64,000 bases of DNA from an uncultured Pelagibacteraceae bacterium (GCA_902579115.1 CACHFP010000001.1:62001-126000), one strand, 5' to 3'; positions 8,883 through 17,969 are shown, numbered from the stretch's first letter. Notes: generated from the sequence alone by a model not told the origin. Program-made: numbers and translations.

Positions 8883-9585
8883 ATCTTTTTAAATTTTTTT
8901 TCTTAATTCTAATGATTTCTGTCTTGTATTTCATTAGAAAAATTAGCGCACAATACAAAATTAATACAAAAAACATAAGCAATAAAGGCGTTAACATTGA
9001 AGTATGTATTGTACTTGATCCTGTAATCTTAATACTTGCAGGTTGGTGTAGCGTGCTCCACCATTCTACAGAGTATTTGATAATCGGGATATTTATTAGA
9101 CCTAGGACTGCAACAATGCTTGAGATTTTGTTTGCTTTATCATCTTCATCAAAAAATTTATTTATGATAATGAAAACTAAATAAAAAAGTGCCATTATTA
9201 ACATAGAAGTTAACCTTGCATCCCAGGCCCAAAAAGTTCCCCATGTAGGCTGACCCCAAATAGATCCAGTTACTATTGCAATACAAGTAAACATCAAACC
9301 TATAGGCGCAATACTCTTTGTCATTAATTTCAAATTTTTAATTTTGAAAATAAAATTTAAAATAGAGAGAATGGCGATGCAGCTAAAGGAGGCAAGACTT
9401 ATCCAGGCAGCTGGGACGTGTACATACATTATTCTTACACTATCACCTTGTAAATAATCTGGAGGAGAAAATATTAATGCAAACGAAAGCGCAATCAAAA
9501 GCAAAATAAAGAAGATAGAATTTATAAAATTTATTAATTTTTCTATCCAAACAAAAATATTGCTATTATAAAAAAAATCAAACAT
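8872..9585 (-). CDS. ccmC: Haem exporter/handling protein CcmC
   Basis: A 237-aa membrane protein with about six transmembrane segments and the WWD motif WGTFWAWDARLT (115-126). It forms the haem-binding site that loads CcmE. It is the first gene of ccmCDEFGH here. The ABC-exporter genes ccmA and ccmB, often directly upstream, are not in the window: the next gene upstream is hspQ, 174 bp away on the same strand. The spacer holds inverted repeats described separately. Confidence 0.95.
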   Translation of the reverse strand: MFDFFYNSNIFVWIEKLINFINSIFFILLLIALSFALIFSPPDYLQGDSVRIMYVHVPAAWISLASFSCIAILSILNFIFKIKNLKLMTKSIAPIGLMFTCIAIVTGSIWGQPTWGTFWAWDARLTSMLIMALFYLVFIIINKFFDEDDKANKISSIVAVLGLINIPIIKYSVEWWSTLHQPASIKITGSSTIHTSMLTPLLLMFFVLILYCALIFLMKYKTEIIRIKKKNLKRYDQ

Positions 9586-9633
9586 TTGCTTTAACTACTA
9601 TAATAATTTTTTTTTGTGAAGGTCTATTATAAG

Positions 9634-9750
9634 CCCAATTGAGAATTGGAGGGAGTAATATAAGAAGTTTATTCCCAATTAGGCCTAAACAATTAATCAT
9701 TAGTCTACCTCTGTGTCGCAGATTTGTATAAATGATGTTTTATTTTAGGC
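9634..9750 (-). other. Spacer with nested inverted repeats upstream of ccmC
   Basis: The 174-bp hspQ-ccmC spacer contains no ORF. It has an outer pair GCCTAAA (9683-9689)/TTTAGGC (9744-9750) and an element AATTGG (9644-9649). That element can pair either with CCAATT immediately beside it (9635-9640, 3-nt loop) or with CCAATT at 9675-9680, where the stem extends with a two-base bulge. Mutually exclusive hairpins are typical of cis-regulatory leaders, but in AT-rich DNA they can arise by chance. No known RNA family was recognised. Confidence 0.25.
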
Positions 9751-9759
9751 GTTTAAGTA

Positions 9760-10083
9760 TTAATTTGAAATTTTAAAATAAATTGAACCTTTTTTACCAG
9801 AAAAAATTTCTTCTATCAGTGGATGTTTTACCGGTTCTTTAGACTTATCAAGCAACAAATTCTGCTCAGAAACATAAGCTTCATAAGTAACTTCATTGCT
9901 TTCAGCAAGTAGATGATAAAAAGGTTGGTCTTTTCTTGGTCGAACTTCTATAGGAATAGACTGATACCATTCTTCTGAATTATTAAATTCAAAATCAACA
10001 TCATAGATTACTCCTCTAAAATCAAAATGACGATGTTTTACTACTTCTCCAATAGAAAACTTTGCGTTATTACTTGTTGCCAT
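9760..10083 (-). CDS. hspQ: Heat shock protein HspQ (YccV-like)
   Basis: A 107-aa protein that is essentially a single YccV-like domain: FSIGEVVKHRHFDFRGVIYDVD at the N terminus, then a middle region with QPFYHLLAE and YVSEQNLL. In enterobacteria HspQ is a heat-induced cytosolic protein that binds hemimethylated DNA and acts as a specificity enhancer for Lon protease. It is transcribed toward ccmC but separated by 174 bp. On its other side the yciB start is 77 bp away and divergent. Confidence 0.88.
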   Translation of the reverse strand: MATSNNAKFSIGEVVKHRHFDFRGVIYDVDFEFNNSEEWYQSIPIEVRPRKDQPFYHLLAESNEVTYEAYVSEQNLLLDKSKEPVKHPLIEEIFSGKKGSIYFKISN

Positions 10084-10160
10084 ACCTCATAGTTAGTAAT
10101 TTTTTAATTAAAATCAATATCTATTTTCTTTAAAATTTATAATATGTTAATCTAAATATT

Positions 10161-10706
10161 GTGAATAAGTCATTTTTAAAATTTATTACTGACTTTGGGC
10201 CTTTATTAATCTTTTTTACAATCTATTATAAAAGTGGAAATAATCTTATTGTTGCTATTCCTCCATTAATTATCGCTACAATTATATCTGTTGGCATTAT
10301 GTATTTTGTCGAAAAAAAAATACCATATGTGCCATTAATAGGAGGTGTAGTTATTACTCTATTTGGCGGGCTTACTCTATATTTTAATAATCCAATTTTT
10401 ATTTACATGAAACCAACTATTGTAAATTTAATTTTTGCTGGAATATTAATTATAAGCAAAATTTTTTTTCAAAGAAATTTTCTAAAATTTTTTTTACAGA
10501 CTGCTTTTCAGTTAAACGAAACTGGTTGGGATAAATTAAATTTTAGATGGGCATATTTTTTTATATTTTTAGCAATATTGAATGAAATTGTTTGGAGAAC
10601 ACAGCCTGAAACCACTTGGGTAAATTTTAAAGTGTGGGGTATTCTACCAATTACTTTTATATTTACTGCTTTTCAGATACCATTAATCAAAAGGTATAAA
10701 ATATGA
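10161..10706 (+). CDS. yciB: Septation/intracellular septation protein A (YciB/IspZ family)
   Basis: A 181-aa inner-membrane protein with about five hydrophobic segments. FLKFITDFGPLLIFFTIYY at the N terminus and the region around NETGWDKLNFRWAYFFIFLAILNEIVWR are diagnostic of the YciB family, which affects envelope and septum integrity. It starts at GTG. The stop overlaps the next gene by 4 bp, suggesting coupling. Confidence 0.9.
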   Translation: MNKSFLKFITDFGPLLIFFTIYYKSGNNLIVAIPPLIIATIISVGIMYFVEKKIPYVPLIGGVVITLFGGLTLYFNNPIFIYMKPTIVNLIFAGILIISKIFFQRNFLKFFLQTAFQLNETGWDKLNFRWAYFFIFLAILNEIVWRTQPETTWVNFKVWGILPITFIFTAFQIPLIKRYKI

Positions 10707-11050
10707 ATAAAATTAGATTAATTATAAACAATGATATTAATAAAAGCGAAAAGCAGAAATTTTTTATTAAGAAAGAACTTCAATGTATTTTAAACCTTTA
10801 TGCAAAGATGGTATCAAATGGATCTTGGAAAGATTATTCATTTTCCACAGGTTTAAAAGAGGTTTCATTTGATGTTTATCAAAGGGTATCTGAAAAACCT
10901 GTACTTAGAATTACAAAAAACTTAAAACCTGGATATGTTAATGAAAGATATTTTATTAAAGACAAAGATGGAAAAGTTATTAATAAATCAGAGGATCTAA
11001 ATCATCTGATAACAAAAACTAGTTGGAGTAAGTTAAAATTGATTAAATAA
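10703..11050 (+). CDS. DUF2794 family protein
   Basis: A 115-aa soluble protein resembling the DUF2794 family common in alphaproteobacteria. Recognisable patterns are KKELQCILNLYAKMVSNGSW near the N terminus, SFDVYQRVSEKPVLRITKN in the middle, and GKVINKSEDLNHLI at the C terminus. Its function is unknown. It is overlapped by yciB (4 bp), and its stop abuts the stop of the convergent BI-1 family gene. Confidence 0.75.
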   Translation: MNKIRLIINNDINKSEKQKFFIKKELQCILNLYAKMVSNGSWKDYSFSTGLKEVSFDVYQRVSEKPVLRITKNLKPGYVNERYFIKDKDGKVINKSEDLNHLITKTSWSKLKLIK

Positions 11051-11803
11051 TTATCTTCTTTGACCGAAAAGTCTTAGAAGCATTATGAAAAGATTAATAA
11101 AGTCTAGGTAGAGTGTTAAAGCACCCATCACAGCTTTTTTGCCCATCAACTCACCGCTATCGCTTACTAAATACATATTTTTAATTTTTTGAGTATCATA
11201 AGCTGTTAAGCCTACAAATACTAAGACACCTATAATTGAAATTACGAAGTACATCATAGAAGATTTCATAAAAATATTCACTAAAGACGCAATAATAATT
11301 CCAAAAAGACCCATCATTAAAAATGAGCCAAGTTTAGTAAGATCACGTTTAGTTGTATAACCGTAAATACTCATTGCTCCAAAAGTACCAGCTGTGATAA
11401 AGAAAACTCTAGTGATGCTTGCGCCAGTGTAAATCAAAAATATTGACGAAAGTGAAGCTCCCATCAAGGCTGCAAAGACCCAAAAAGTTGTTTGTGCTTT
11501 TGCTGCTGACATTTTTGCTATTCCAAAACTCATGTAAAAAACAATTGCTAGTGGAGCCAACATTATAACCCATTTTAAACCTGAGGCATAAATGGTGTTA
11601 CCAAAATTAGTTAATCCAATTATCTGGCCTTCTGCTGAGGTTACAACAGCCATTTTAAAAAACAGTAATGCAATGAATCCTGTCAGTAAAACACCTGAAG
11701 CCATGTAGTTATAGACTTTAAGCATGTAAGAACGTAAACCCTGATCTATAATTGCTTCAGAGGCTGACGAACGAACTGTTGATCTTTGTTTATTAATTTC
11801 CAT
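11051..11803 (-). CDS. Bax inhibitor-1/YccA family membrane protein
   Basis: A 250-aa integral membrane protein with about seven hydrophobic segments, of the BI-1 (UPF0005) family, which includes E. coli YccA/YbhL. Family marks are the N-terminal DQGLRSYMLKVYNYMASG, the C-terminal GLTAYDTQKIK containing an acidic residue linked to pH/Ca2+ sensing, and a final FLRLFGQRR-like end (LLRLFGQRR). The start at 11803 is chosen because the protein then begins MEINKQR like its relatives. A longer ORF to 11845 would add 14 atypical residues. Physiological role in bacteria is uncertain. Confidence 0.85.
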   Translation of the reverse strand: MEINKQRSTVRSSASEAIIDQGLRSYMLKVYNYMASGVLLTGFIALLFFKMAVVTSAEGQIIGLTNFGNTIYASGLKWVIMLAPLAIVFYMSFGIAKMSAAKAQTTFWVFAALMGASLSSIFLIYTGASITRVFFITAGTFGAMSIYGYTTKRDLTKLGSFLMMGLFGIIIASLVNIFMKSSMMYFVISIIGVLVFVGLTAYDTQKIKNMYLVSDSGELMGKKAVMGALTLYLDFINLFIMLLRLFGQRR

Positions 11804-11883
11804 GACTAAATATATAAGTTTTTTTAAATACTTTTCAATAGGCAAAAATTGACCTAAAAAACTGTTATAATTATTAAGTTTTT

Positions 11884-12921
11884 ATGAAATTTAAAAAATT
11901 GGGCACTACAGATTTAGATGTGAGCTTAATATGTTTGGGAACTATGACATGGGGCACACAAAATACTGAAAAAGATGCATTTGATCAAATGGATTACTCA
12001 TTAGCTGAAGGAGTAAATTTTTTTGATACAGCAGAGCTTTACTCAGTGCCTCCAAATTCAGACTCTTACGGTAAAACAGAAGTGATGATTGGAAATTGGT
12101 TTGAAAAAAGAAAAAACAGAAAAAAAATAATCTTAGCTTCAAAAGTCGCAGGTCCTGGATGTAACTGGATTAGAGGTGGAAAAAATAATTTTGATGAAAA
12201 GACAATTGGGGAAGCAATTGATGGCAGCCTAAAAAGGCTCAAAACAGATTATATAGATTTGTACCAATTGCATTGGCCTGAAAGATCAACCAATTACTTT
12301 GGAACAAGAGAATATACAGTTGATAGTGATGAGGGAAAATGGAATAGCTTTGAAAGTGTTCTTGAGGCGTTAGGTAAATTTATAAAGAGCGGTAAAATCA
12401 GATACATCGGTATGTCTAATGAAACACCTTATGGTCTTTCAAGATACATTGAATTGTCAAAAAGTAAAAAATTACCTAGGATGATGTCAGTTCAAAACCC
12501 TTACAATTTAGTTAATAGGACATATGAAATTGGTATGTCAGAAATTTCGATTAGGGAAAAATGTGGTCTTCTTGTTTATTATCCACTCGCAACAGGTGCT
12601 CTCTCAGGAAAATATAGAAACGGGCAAATGCCAAAAAATTCTAGACAAGCTCTGTTTAAAGGTTGGGAAAGACATCTTAATCCTTTGGCTTTAAAAGCGT
12701 ATGAAGAATATTTTAAACTTGCTAAAGAAAATAACATGACGATGGCTCAGTTAGCCCAGGCTTTTGTCAATACTAGACCTTTTGTAACGAGTAATATAAT
12801 AGGCGCAACAACAATGGAACAATTAAAGGAAAATATTGATAGTGTTAATATTGAACTGTCTGATGAAATAATGAATAAGATAAATATTATACATAATAAT
12901 AATCCAAATCCATCTCCTTAA
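11884..12921 (+). CDS. Aldo/keto reductase (Tas-like)
   Basis: A 345-aa NADPH-dependent aldo-keto reductase. The catalytic tetrad is visible: D48 and Y53 in FFDTAELYS, K87 in ILASKVAG and H130 in LYQLHWPE. The wording of the region GPGCNWIRGGKNNFDEKTI resembles E. coli Tas. It reduces aldehydes or ketones, but the substrate cannot be told. It is divergent from the BI-1 gene, with about 80 bp between starts, so a promoter is likely there. Confidence 0.88.
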   Translation: MKFKKLGTTDLDVSLICLGTMTWGTQNTEKDAFDQMDYSLAEGVNFFDTAELYSVPPNSDSYGKTEVMIGNWFEKRKNRKKIILASKVAGPGCNWIRGGKNNFDEKTIGEAIDGSLKRLKTDYIDLYQLHWPERSTNYFGTREYTVDSDEGKWNSFESVLEALGKFIKSGKIRYIGMSNETPYGLSRYIELSKSKKLPRMMSVQNPYNLVNRTYEIGMSEISIREKCGLLVYYPLATGALSGKYRNGQMPKNSRQALFKGWERHLNPLALKAYEEYFKLAKENNMTMAQLAQAFVNTRPFVTSNIIGATTMEQLKENIDSVNIELSDEIMNKINIIHNNNPNPSP

Positions 12922-12964
12922 TACAAGGCATTGAAATAGATAATTTTTAGTATAAAAATAAAAT

Positions 12965-13465
12965 ATGTCAGTTAAAAAAATTTTTATAATACTAATTTTA
13001 TGTTTATTTTCTGTGAATGTTGTAGCCGTTACGCCAAGATCAACTGGAAAATATAAAAACTGGGAAAGCTTTATAGCGGAAACTGATAAGGGAAAAATTT
13101 GCTTCGCTCAAACTGTTCCAACTAAAAGAGCGCCAGCTGCTGTAAAAAGAAATAAATCAAAGTTATTTGTAACTTTCAGGCCTTCTGAAGAAATCAAAGA
13201 TGAAGTGAGTCTAACAAGTGGCCATGATTATAAGACATCAAGTGTAACCGCTAGCTCTGGGAAAAGAAGATATTCTTTTTTTTCACAAAAAGATTTTGCT
13301 TGGTTGTTGGACGATCAGGAAGAGAAAAAATTTATTCAATTAATGAAAAGAGCAACTGACATAATTGTAAAAGCAAGAACCGCAAAAGGGGCTGAGACAA
13401 CTGATCACTATTCAATGATGGGATTTACAAAGGCTTATAACACAGCAAAAAAAGCTTGCAGCTAA
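12965..13465 (+). CDS. Invasion-associated locus B (IalB) family protein
   Basis: A 166-aa exported protein with a signal peptide cleaved near residue 21 (NVVA|VTPR). The mature part resembles IalB-type proteins: an early W-x-x-F-x-A-E segment (NWESFIAETDKGKICFAQT), beta-rich middle, and a C-terminal DHYSMMGFTKAYNTAKKAC, where the final Cys may pair with the early one. The family is widespread in alphaproteobacteria, including non-pathogens; its function outside Bartonella is unclear. Its stop directly abuts the argG start codon. Confidence 0.75.
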   Translation: MSVKKIFIILILCLFSVNVVAVTPRSTGKYKNWESFIAETDKGKICFAQTVPTKRAPAAVKRNKSKLFVTFRPSEEIKDEVSLTSGHDYKTSSVTASSGKRRYSFFSQKDFAWLLDDQEEKKFIQLMKRATDIIVKARTAKGAETTDHYSMMGFTKAYNTAKKACS

Positions 13466-14650
13466 ATGAAAAAAATTGTTTTAGCCTACTCAGGCGGTTT
13501 GGATACATCAATAATTTTGAGATGGTTGCAAGAAAATTATAATGCTGAAGTAATTGCTTACACCTCTGATATTGGACAAGTTTTAGATAAAAAAATAATT
13601 ATTAAGAATGCTAAAAGACTAGGCGTTAAAAAAATAATTATTGAAAATCTTAAAAATATATTTGTAAAAGATTATGTTTTTCCAATGATAAGAGCTCATG
13701 CAGTTTATGAAGGAGTATATTTATTAGGCACATCTATTGCGAGACCGTTAATTGCAAAAAGACAAGTTGAAATTGCAAAAAAATTTAAGGCTTTTGCAGT
13801 TTCGCATGGCGCGACTGGAAAAGGCAACGATCAAGTGAGATTTGAGCTTGGTTACTCATATTTTGGTAAGAATAAGATTAAAATAATTGCGCCGTGGAGA
13901 GAATGGAAATTACAATCAAGAGCAGATTTAATTAGATATGCGAAGAAAAATAACATACCATTTCCTAAAGATAAAAAAGGTGCTCCACCATTTTCTGTGG
14001 ACGACAATATTTTTCATACCTCAACAGAGGGAAAAGTTTTAGAGGACCCAAAAAACTCAGCTCCTGAATTTATTTATCAAAGAACAGTTTCACCGCAAAA
14101 AGCTCCTAACAAGCCTACAAAAGTCAAAATTACTTTTAAAAACAGTGACCCAATTGCAGTAAATGGAAAAAAATTAAGTCCTGAAAAGCTTTTAATTAAA
14201 TTGAATATTCTGGCTGGGAAAAATGGAATTGGAAGAGTTGATCTAGTTGAAAATAGGTTTATTGGAATTAAATCTAGAGGTGTTTACGAAACTCCAGGTG
14301 GAACTTTGTTGTATACCGCACATAGAGCTATAGAATCTGTAACTCTTGATAAAGAAACCGCTCATAAAAAAGAGAGAATAATGCCAGAATATGCTGAACT
14401 GGTATATAACGGTTACTGGTTTTCGAAAAAAAGATTAAAATTACAGAGACTAATTGATAAAAAAAGAAACAAAGTATCTGGTGATATTGTTTTAAGTTTA
14501 TTCAAGGGGAATGTAACTATTTTATCAAGAAGAACAAAAAATAAAGCTTATTCAATGAAAAAAGTTTCTTTTGAGGAGAATAAAACCTTTAACAAAAGAA
14601 AAGTTGAAAATTTCATAAAATTTCACTCTAAACAGTTAAATAAAGCCTAA
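13466..14650 (+). CDS. argG: Argininosuccinate synthase
   Basis: A 394-aa enzyme making argininosuccinate from citrulline, aspartate and ATP in arginine biosynthesis. The N-terminal P-loop-like motif AYSGGLDTS (7-15) is the PPi-binding signature. The citrulline/aspartate region SHGATGKGNDQVRFE is intact, and length is typical. It starts immediately at the stop of the IalB-like gene. Neighbouring genes are not arginine genes. Confidence 0.96.
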   Translation: MKKIVLAYSGGLDTSIILRWLQENYNAEVIAYTSDIGQVLDKKIIIKNAKRLGVKKIIIENLKNIFVKDYVFPMIRAHAVYEGVYLLGTSIARPLIAKRQVEIAKKFKAFAVSHGATGKGNDQVRFELGYSYFGKNKIKIIAPWREWKLQSRADLIRYAKKNNIPFPKDKKGAPPFSVDDNIFHTSTEGKVLEDPKNSAPEFIYQRTVSPQKAPNKPTKVKITFKNSDPIAVNGKKLSPEKLLIKLNILAGKNGIGRVDLVENRFIGIKSRGVYETPGGTLLYTAHRAIESVTLDKETAHKKERIMPEYAELVYNGYWFSKKRLKLQRLIDKKRNKVSGDIVLSLFKGNVTILSRRTKNKAYSMKKVSFEENKTFNKRKVENFIKFHSKQLNKA

Positions 14651-14672
14651 ATTTTTGATAGATTAATAATAG

Positions 14673-15059
14673 ATGAACAGTTCGATTCGAAATATTCAGT
14701 TAGTTGCGGTTATAGTTGTTCTTGTATCAACTATTATTGCTTTCTTTTTAGAAATGAAAGAAATGTACGAAAACAAAGATATCACATTAGCTGATTTGCT
14801 TTTAATGTTCATTTATATTGAAGTAATTGGTTTAGTGAGATCTTATTGGGAAACGCAATCCGTAAGAATAACATATCCTTTAATTATAGCTATTACAGCG
14901 CTAGCTCGGTTCATAATATTACAAGATAAAGAGAGTGACCCTGCAAACTTAATTTATATTTCTTTAGCTATTTTAATAGTTGCAATTGCTACAGTTATTA
15001 TAAGATTCAGAAATAGTAGGTACTTAAAAATTGAAAAGTCTAGGTCAAGCGAGCTTTAA
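14673..15059 (+). CDS. Phosphate-starvation-inducible PsiE family protein
   Basis: A 128-aa membrane protein with about four hydrophobic helices. The segment LLLMFIYIEVIGLVRSYWE (48-66) and the following ITALARFIIL resemble the PsiE family, whose members are linked to phosphate starvation in enterics but have no defined biochemical role. It lies 22 bp after argG, and its 3' end overlaps the convergent folD end by 20 bp. Confidence 0.75.
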   Translation: MNSSIRNIQLVAVIVVLVSTIIAFFLEMKEMYENKDITLADLLLMFIYIEVIGLVRSYWETQSVRITYPLIIAITALARFIILQDKESDPANLIYISLAILIVAIATVIIRFRNSRYLKIEKSRSSEL

Positions 15060-15882
15060 AACACTTTAAAGTATTCTTTAATAAACATGCAATTGTCATT
15101 GGTCCTACGCCTCCAGGAACAGGAGTTATTGCTTTAACATTATCTTTTAATGCATCAAAATTAACATCTCCTACTATATTTTCTCCTACTTTATTAATGC
15201 CGACATCTATAACAATCGCATTTTTTTTTACCCAATCTTTTTTGATTAAATTTGGAACTCCGACAGCTGCTACTAAAATATCTGCTTTGACGCACTCATT
15301 TTGTAAATTATTTGTTTTTGAGTGAACTATAGTTACGGTGCAATTTTCCTTTAACAATAATTGAGCCATTGGTTTACCATTTAAATTAGATCTTCCTATT
15401 ATTACAGCGTGTTTGCCTGCTAGATTTGGCTCTATCTTTTTAATCAATAAAAGACATCCTAAAGGGGTGCAAGGAACGATTGAGTCATAACCTGATGAGA
15501 GATTGCCAACATTTATTGGATTAAAACCGTCTACGTCTTTGGATGGGTTAATTGCATTTATAATTTTCTCCTTACTAATCTGGCTGGGCAAAGGAAGCTG
15601 AACTAAGATGCCAGAAATTTCATCATTTTTATTTAGTTCTTCAATTTTTTTTAAAATATCTTTTTCGCCTATATTTTTTGGATATCTAATTATTTCAGAG
15701 TTAATGCCAACTTCTCTAGCACTTTTTTCTTTATTCTTTACGTATATCAAACTGGGCGCAAAATCTCCGATCAAGATAACTGTAAGACTGGGTGTTTTAC
15801 CACTTTTTTTCTTTAAATCTGAAATCTCTTTTTTAATTTCATTTCTAATAATCTCTGCTTCTTTTTTTCCATCAATAATCAT
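15040..15882 (-). CDS. folD: Methylenetetrahydrofolate dehydrogenase/cyclohydrolase FolD
   Basis: A 280-aa bifunctional enzyme interconverting 5,10-methylene-, 5,10-methenyl- and 10-formyl-tetrahydrofolate with NADP+. The N-terminal catalytic domain has YVKNKEKSA with catalytic lysine K51. The NADP-binding domain has GRSNLNGKPMAQLL, and the family signature PVPGGVGPMTIA sits near the C terminus. Its start overlaps the yggT stop by 4 bp, so it is probably co-transcribed with yggT and mscS upstream. Confidence 0.96.
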   Translation of the reverse strand: MIIDGKKEAEIIRNEIKKEISDLKKKSGKTPSLTVILIGDFAPSLIYVKNKEKSAREVGINSEIIRYPKNIGEKDILKKIEELNKNDEISGILVQLPLPSQISKEKIINAINPSKDVDGFNPINVGNLSSGYDSIVPCTPLGCLLLIKKIEPNLAGKHAVIIGRSNLNGKPMAQLLLKENCTVTIVHSKTNNLQNECVKADILVAAVGVPNLIKKDWVKKNAIVIDVGINKVGENIVGDVNFDALKDNVKAITPVPGGVGPMTIACLLKNTLKCFKARLT

Positions 15883-16175
15883 CTTAAAAATAATCCTGGC
15901 GCAAACATTTCAAAAACTAAATTTCTAAAAAACATTAATCCTAAAATAAGTATCACTGGAGAGATATCTATAGATCCTAAGTTAGGTAAAAATCTTCTGA
16001 TAAAATTAAGAGGTGGTGCTGTCAATTTGTAAGAGATGTCTAAAACAGAATAAACAAAACGATTGCTTGTATTTAAAACGTTAAAAGCAACCAGCCAACT
16101 AAATATTACGTGGATAATTAATATCCAGATGTAAAGGCTCACTATATTGTCGAATAGAATTAATATCGACTTCAT
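15879..16175 (-). CDS. YggT family membrane protein
   Basis: A 98-aa protein of two YggT-type hydrophobic segments separated by NTSNRFVYSVLDISYKLTAPPLNFIRRFLP. The pattern TxPxLxxIRRxxP is the family hallmark. YggT proteins are inner-membrane proteins linked to osmotic protection and division in some bacteria; mechanism unknown. It overlaps mscS by 1 bp and folD by 4 bp. A mechanosensitive channel next door fits an osmotic context, but this is inference. Confidence 0.85.
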   Translation of the reverse strand: MKSILILFDNIVSLYIWILIIHVIFSWLVAFNVLNTSNRFVYSVLDISYKLTAPPLNFIRRFLPNLGSIDISPVILILGLMFFRNLVFEMFAPGLFLR

Positions 16176-17269
16176 TAATTTTTCTCCACATAAATTGATG
16201 TGCTGGGAAAGGCAAAAGAAGCATTATTTTTTTCCACTATAGTTTTCACAGCAAAAGCTAGCTCATCTTTTGCTTTTCTATATTCTAAATATTTAATTGA
16301 TTTAGTAAAACATATTAAACTCAAGTCTATAGAGCTTGCTGCAAATTGGTCAATTTTTACTGAAACATAAGTACCGCCACCTGATTTTGAAAAGCTTTCA
16401 TTAGAATTTATAAATTCTTCAATTTGATCTTTAATATTTTTTATTTGCTCAGAATTAGTTCTATACTCAAGACCGATTAACCATTTAATTCTTCTATTCG
16501 TTCGTTGAGAGTGGTTGAAAACTGCATTTTCTGCAAATTGAAAGTTTGGTATAGTTGCTAGAGATTTATCCAGCCTTCTAACAACTGTAGATCTGAATCC
16601 AATTTTTTCTACGTTTCCCTCTATAACTCCATCAACAAAAATTAAGTCTCCTACTTTAAATCTTTTTTCTACTAATACTAAAATTCCTGATATTAAGTTT
16701 TTAAACAAGTCTTGTGCACCAAGTGCAACTGCAATTCCAAAAATACCAAGCCCTGCAATTATTGGTCCTATCTTTATACCCCATAATTCAAGTACAGCAG
16801 CTAGACCAAGTATTAAAATAAAAATTTTGAAAGACTTTATTATCCAATTAATTAAATCCTTAGATAACAAGTCTCCAACTGACTTTATAACAGTAGATAA
16901 AGGGCCAATAATTTGATGAAATGTCCAAAAAATTAAGATTGTAATTAACGAACGATTCACAGTTTCTATAAATTGAGCTGCTTGGGTTTCTATAGTTAAA
17001 TAGCTTGTGGATACAAAAAAACCTAAAACAATAGGAAAAAATTTAGCAGGTCCCTCCATTGAAAATACAAGTGAGTTATCAAAATTATTTGTAGTTTTTG
17101 AAACGTAATTTTCTAAACGCTTAATAACAAACTTTGAAAAAATACCTCTTAAGAAAAGAAAAAAAAGGAATATAAATAAGGCTATAACAATTTCAGAAAT
17201 ATTAACTCCAGATATCCCTTTATCCCAAACATCTAAAAACAATTTTTTAAAATTTTCTAGTACTTCCAT
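16175..17269 (-). CDS. Mechanosensitive ion channel MscS family protein
   Basis: A 364-aa membrane protein with several N-terminal hydrophobic segments, the pore-lining helix region GLGIFGIAVALGAQDLFKN, and the beta-domain start ISGILVLVEKRFKVGDLIFVDG, both typical of MscS channels. It would release solutes under hypo-osmotic shock. It is somewhat longer than E. coli MscS (286 aa) owing to additional N-terminal helices. It lies 4 bp after hemD and 1 bp into yggT. Confidence 0.92.
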   Translation of the reverse strand: MEVLENFKKLFLDVWDKGISGVNISEIVIALFIFLFFLFLRGIFSKFVIKRLENYVSKTTNNFDNSLVFSMEGPAKFFPIVLGFFVSTSYLTIETQAAQFIETVNRSLITILIFWTFHQIIGPLSTVIKSVGDLLSKDLINWIIKSFKIFILILGLAAVLELWGIKIGPIIAGLGIFGIAVALGAQDLFKNLISGILVLVEKRFKVGDLIFVDGVIEGNVEKIGFRSTVVRRLDKSLATIPNFQFAENAVFNHSQRTNRRIKWLIGLEYRTNSEQIKNIKDQIEEFINSNESFSKSGGGTYVSVKIDQFAASSIDLSLICFTKSIKYLEYRKAKDELAFAVKTIVEKNNASFAFPSTSIYVEKN

Positions 17270-17273
17270 TTAA

Positions 17274-17969
17274 CTATTTTAATTTTGTTAGTTCTTCTCC
17301 GGCTTCAAAAATTTCTAGCCTATTCCAGCCAGCTTCTTTGAAAACATTTAAAACTTTTTCACTTATACACATAACTCTTGAGCCTGTCATCAGTCCATTG
17401 AGTGAGTACTTTTTTGCTAAATCAATAAAGCTTTCTGCACTCCTTTTTGAGTAAACAAAAATTATGTCAGGAGGATGATCGTTGATTAAATTATTAGTAT
17501 CTTCATTTAATTCTTTAATTTTTTCTGAGGTATAATTGATAATTTTATCTATTTGAAAACCTTCTTTTTCTAGCTCTAGATCTAAGTCTGAAGTAATATT
17601 ATCTCCACATATATAAGCCAAAACTTTTTTTTTATCTAAGTCACCTGAATTAACAATAATATTTTTTAAAGCATTTATCGTCCCTCCAGCTGAAATAGTA
17701 TTGTTATAACCTTGTTGTCTTACAATCTTTTCTGTGATTGCTCCAACGCAGAAACAAAGTTTATTTCTATCTGGTTTTAATAGTTTTAGACACCTTATTG
17801 CATTAGCACTTGTAAATATAAATGCATTGTATTTCTTGGAATCAATGGGATCAAGTTCTGCTTTAGAGATCTTCAAAGTAGGCACATGAATAATTTTATG
17901 ACCTAAAGAAAGTAATTTACCCATTAAATCTTCAGCGTCTATTAAGGGTCTTGTAATTATAATATTCAT
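17274..17969 (-). CDS. hemD: Uroporphyrinogen-III synthase
   Basis: A 231-aa HemD-type enzyme that cyclises and inverts ring D of hydroxymethylbilane to uroporphyrinogen III. The family is weakly conserved. Supporting signs are the N-terminal ITRPLIDAEDL, FIFTSANAIRC near residue 50, FVYSKRSAESF near 153 and overall two-domain length. It overlaps hemC by 4 bp, the usual haem gene pairing. Confidence 0.9.
   Translation of the reverse strand: MNIIITRPLIDAEDLMGKLLSLGHKIIHVPTLKISKAELDPIDSKKYNAFIFTSANAIRCLKLLKPDRNKLCFCVGAITEKIVRQQGYNNTISAGGTINALKNIIVNSGDLDKKKVLAYICGDNITSDLDLELEKEGFQIDKIINYTSEKIKELNEDTNNLINDHPPDIIFVYSKRSAESFIDLAKKYSLNGLMTGSRVMCISEKVLNVFKEAGWNRLEIFEAGEELTKLK

Noticed and set aside
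11804-11845. Longer start for the Bax-inhibitor-1 family gene
   Set aside because: The extra 14 residues are not family-like and run into the divergent promoter region of the aldo-keto reductase gene.
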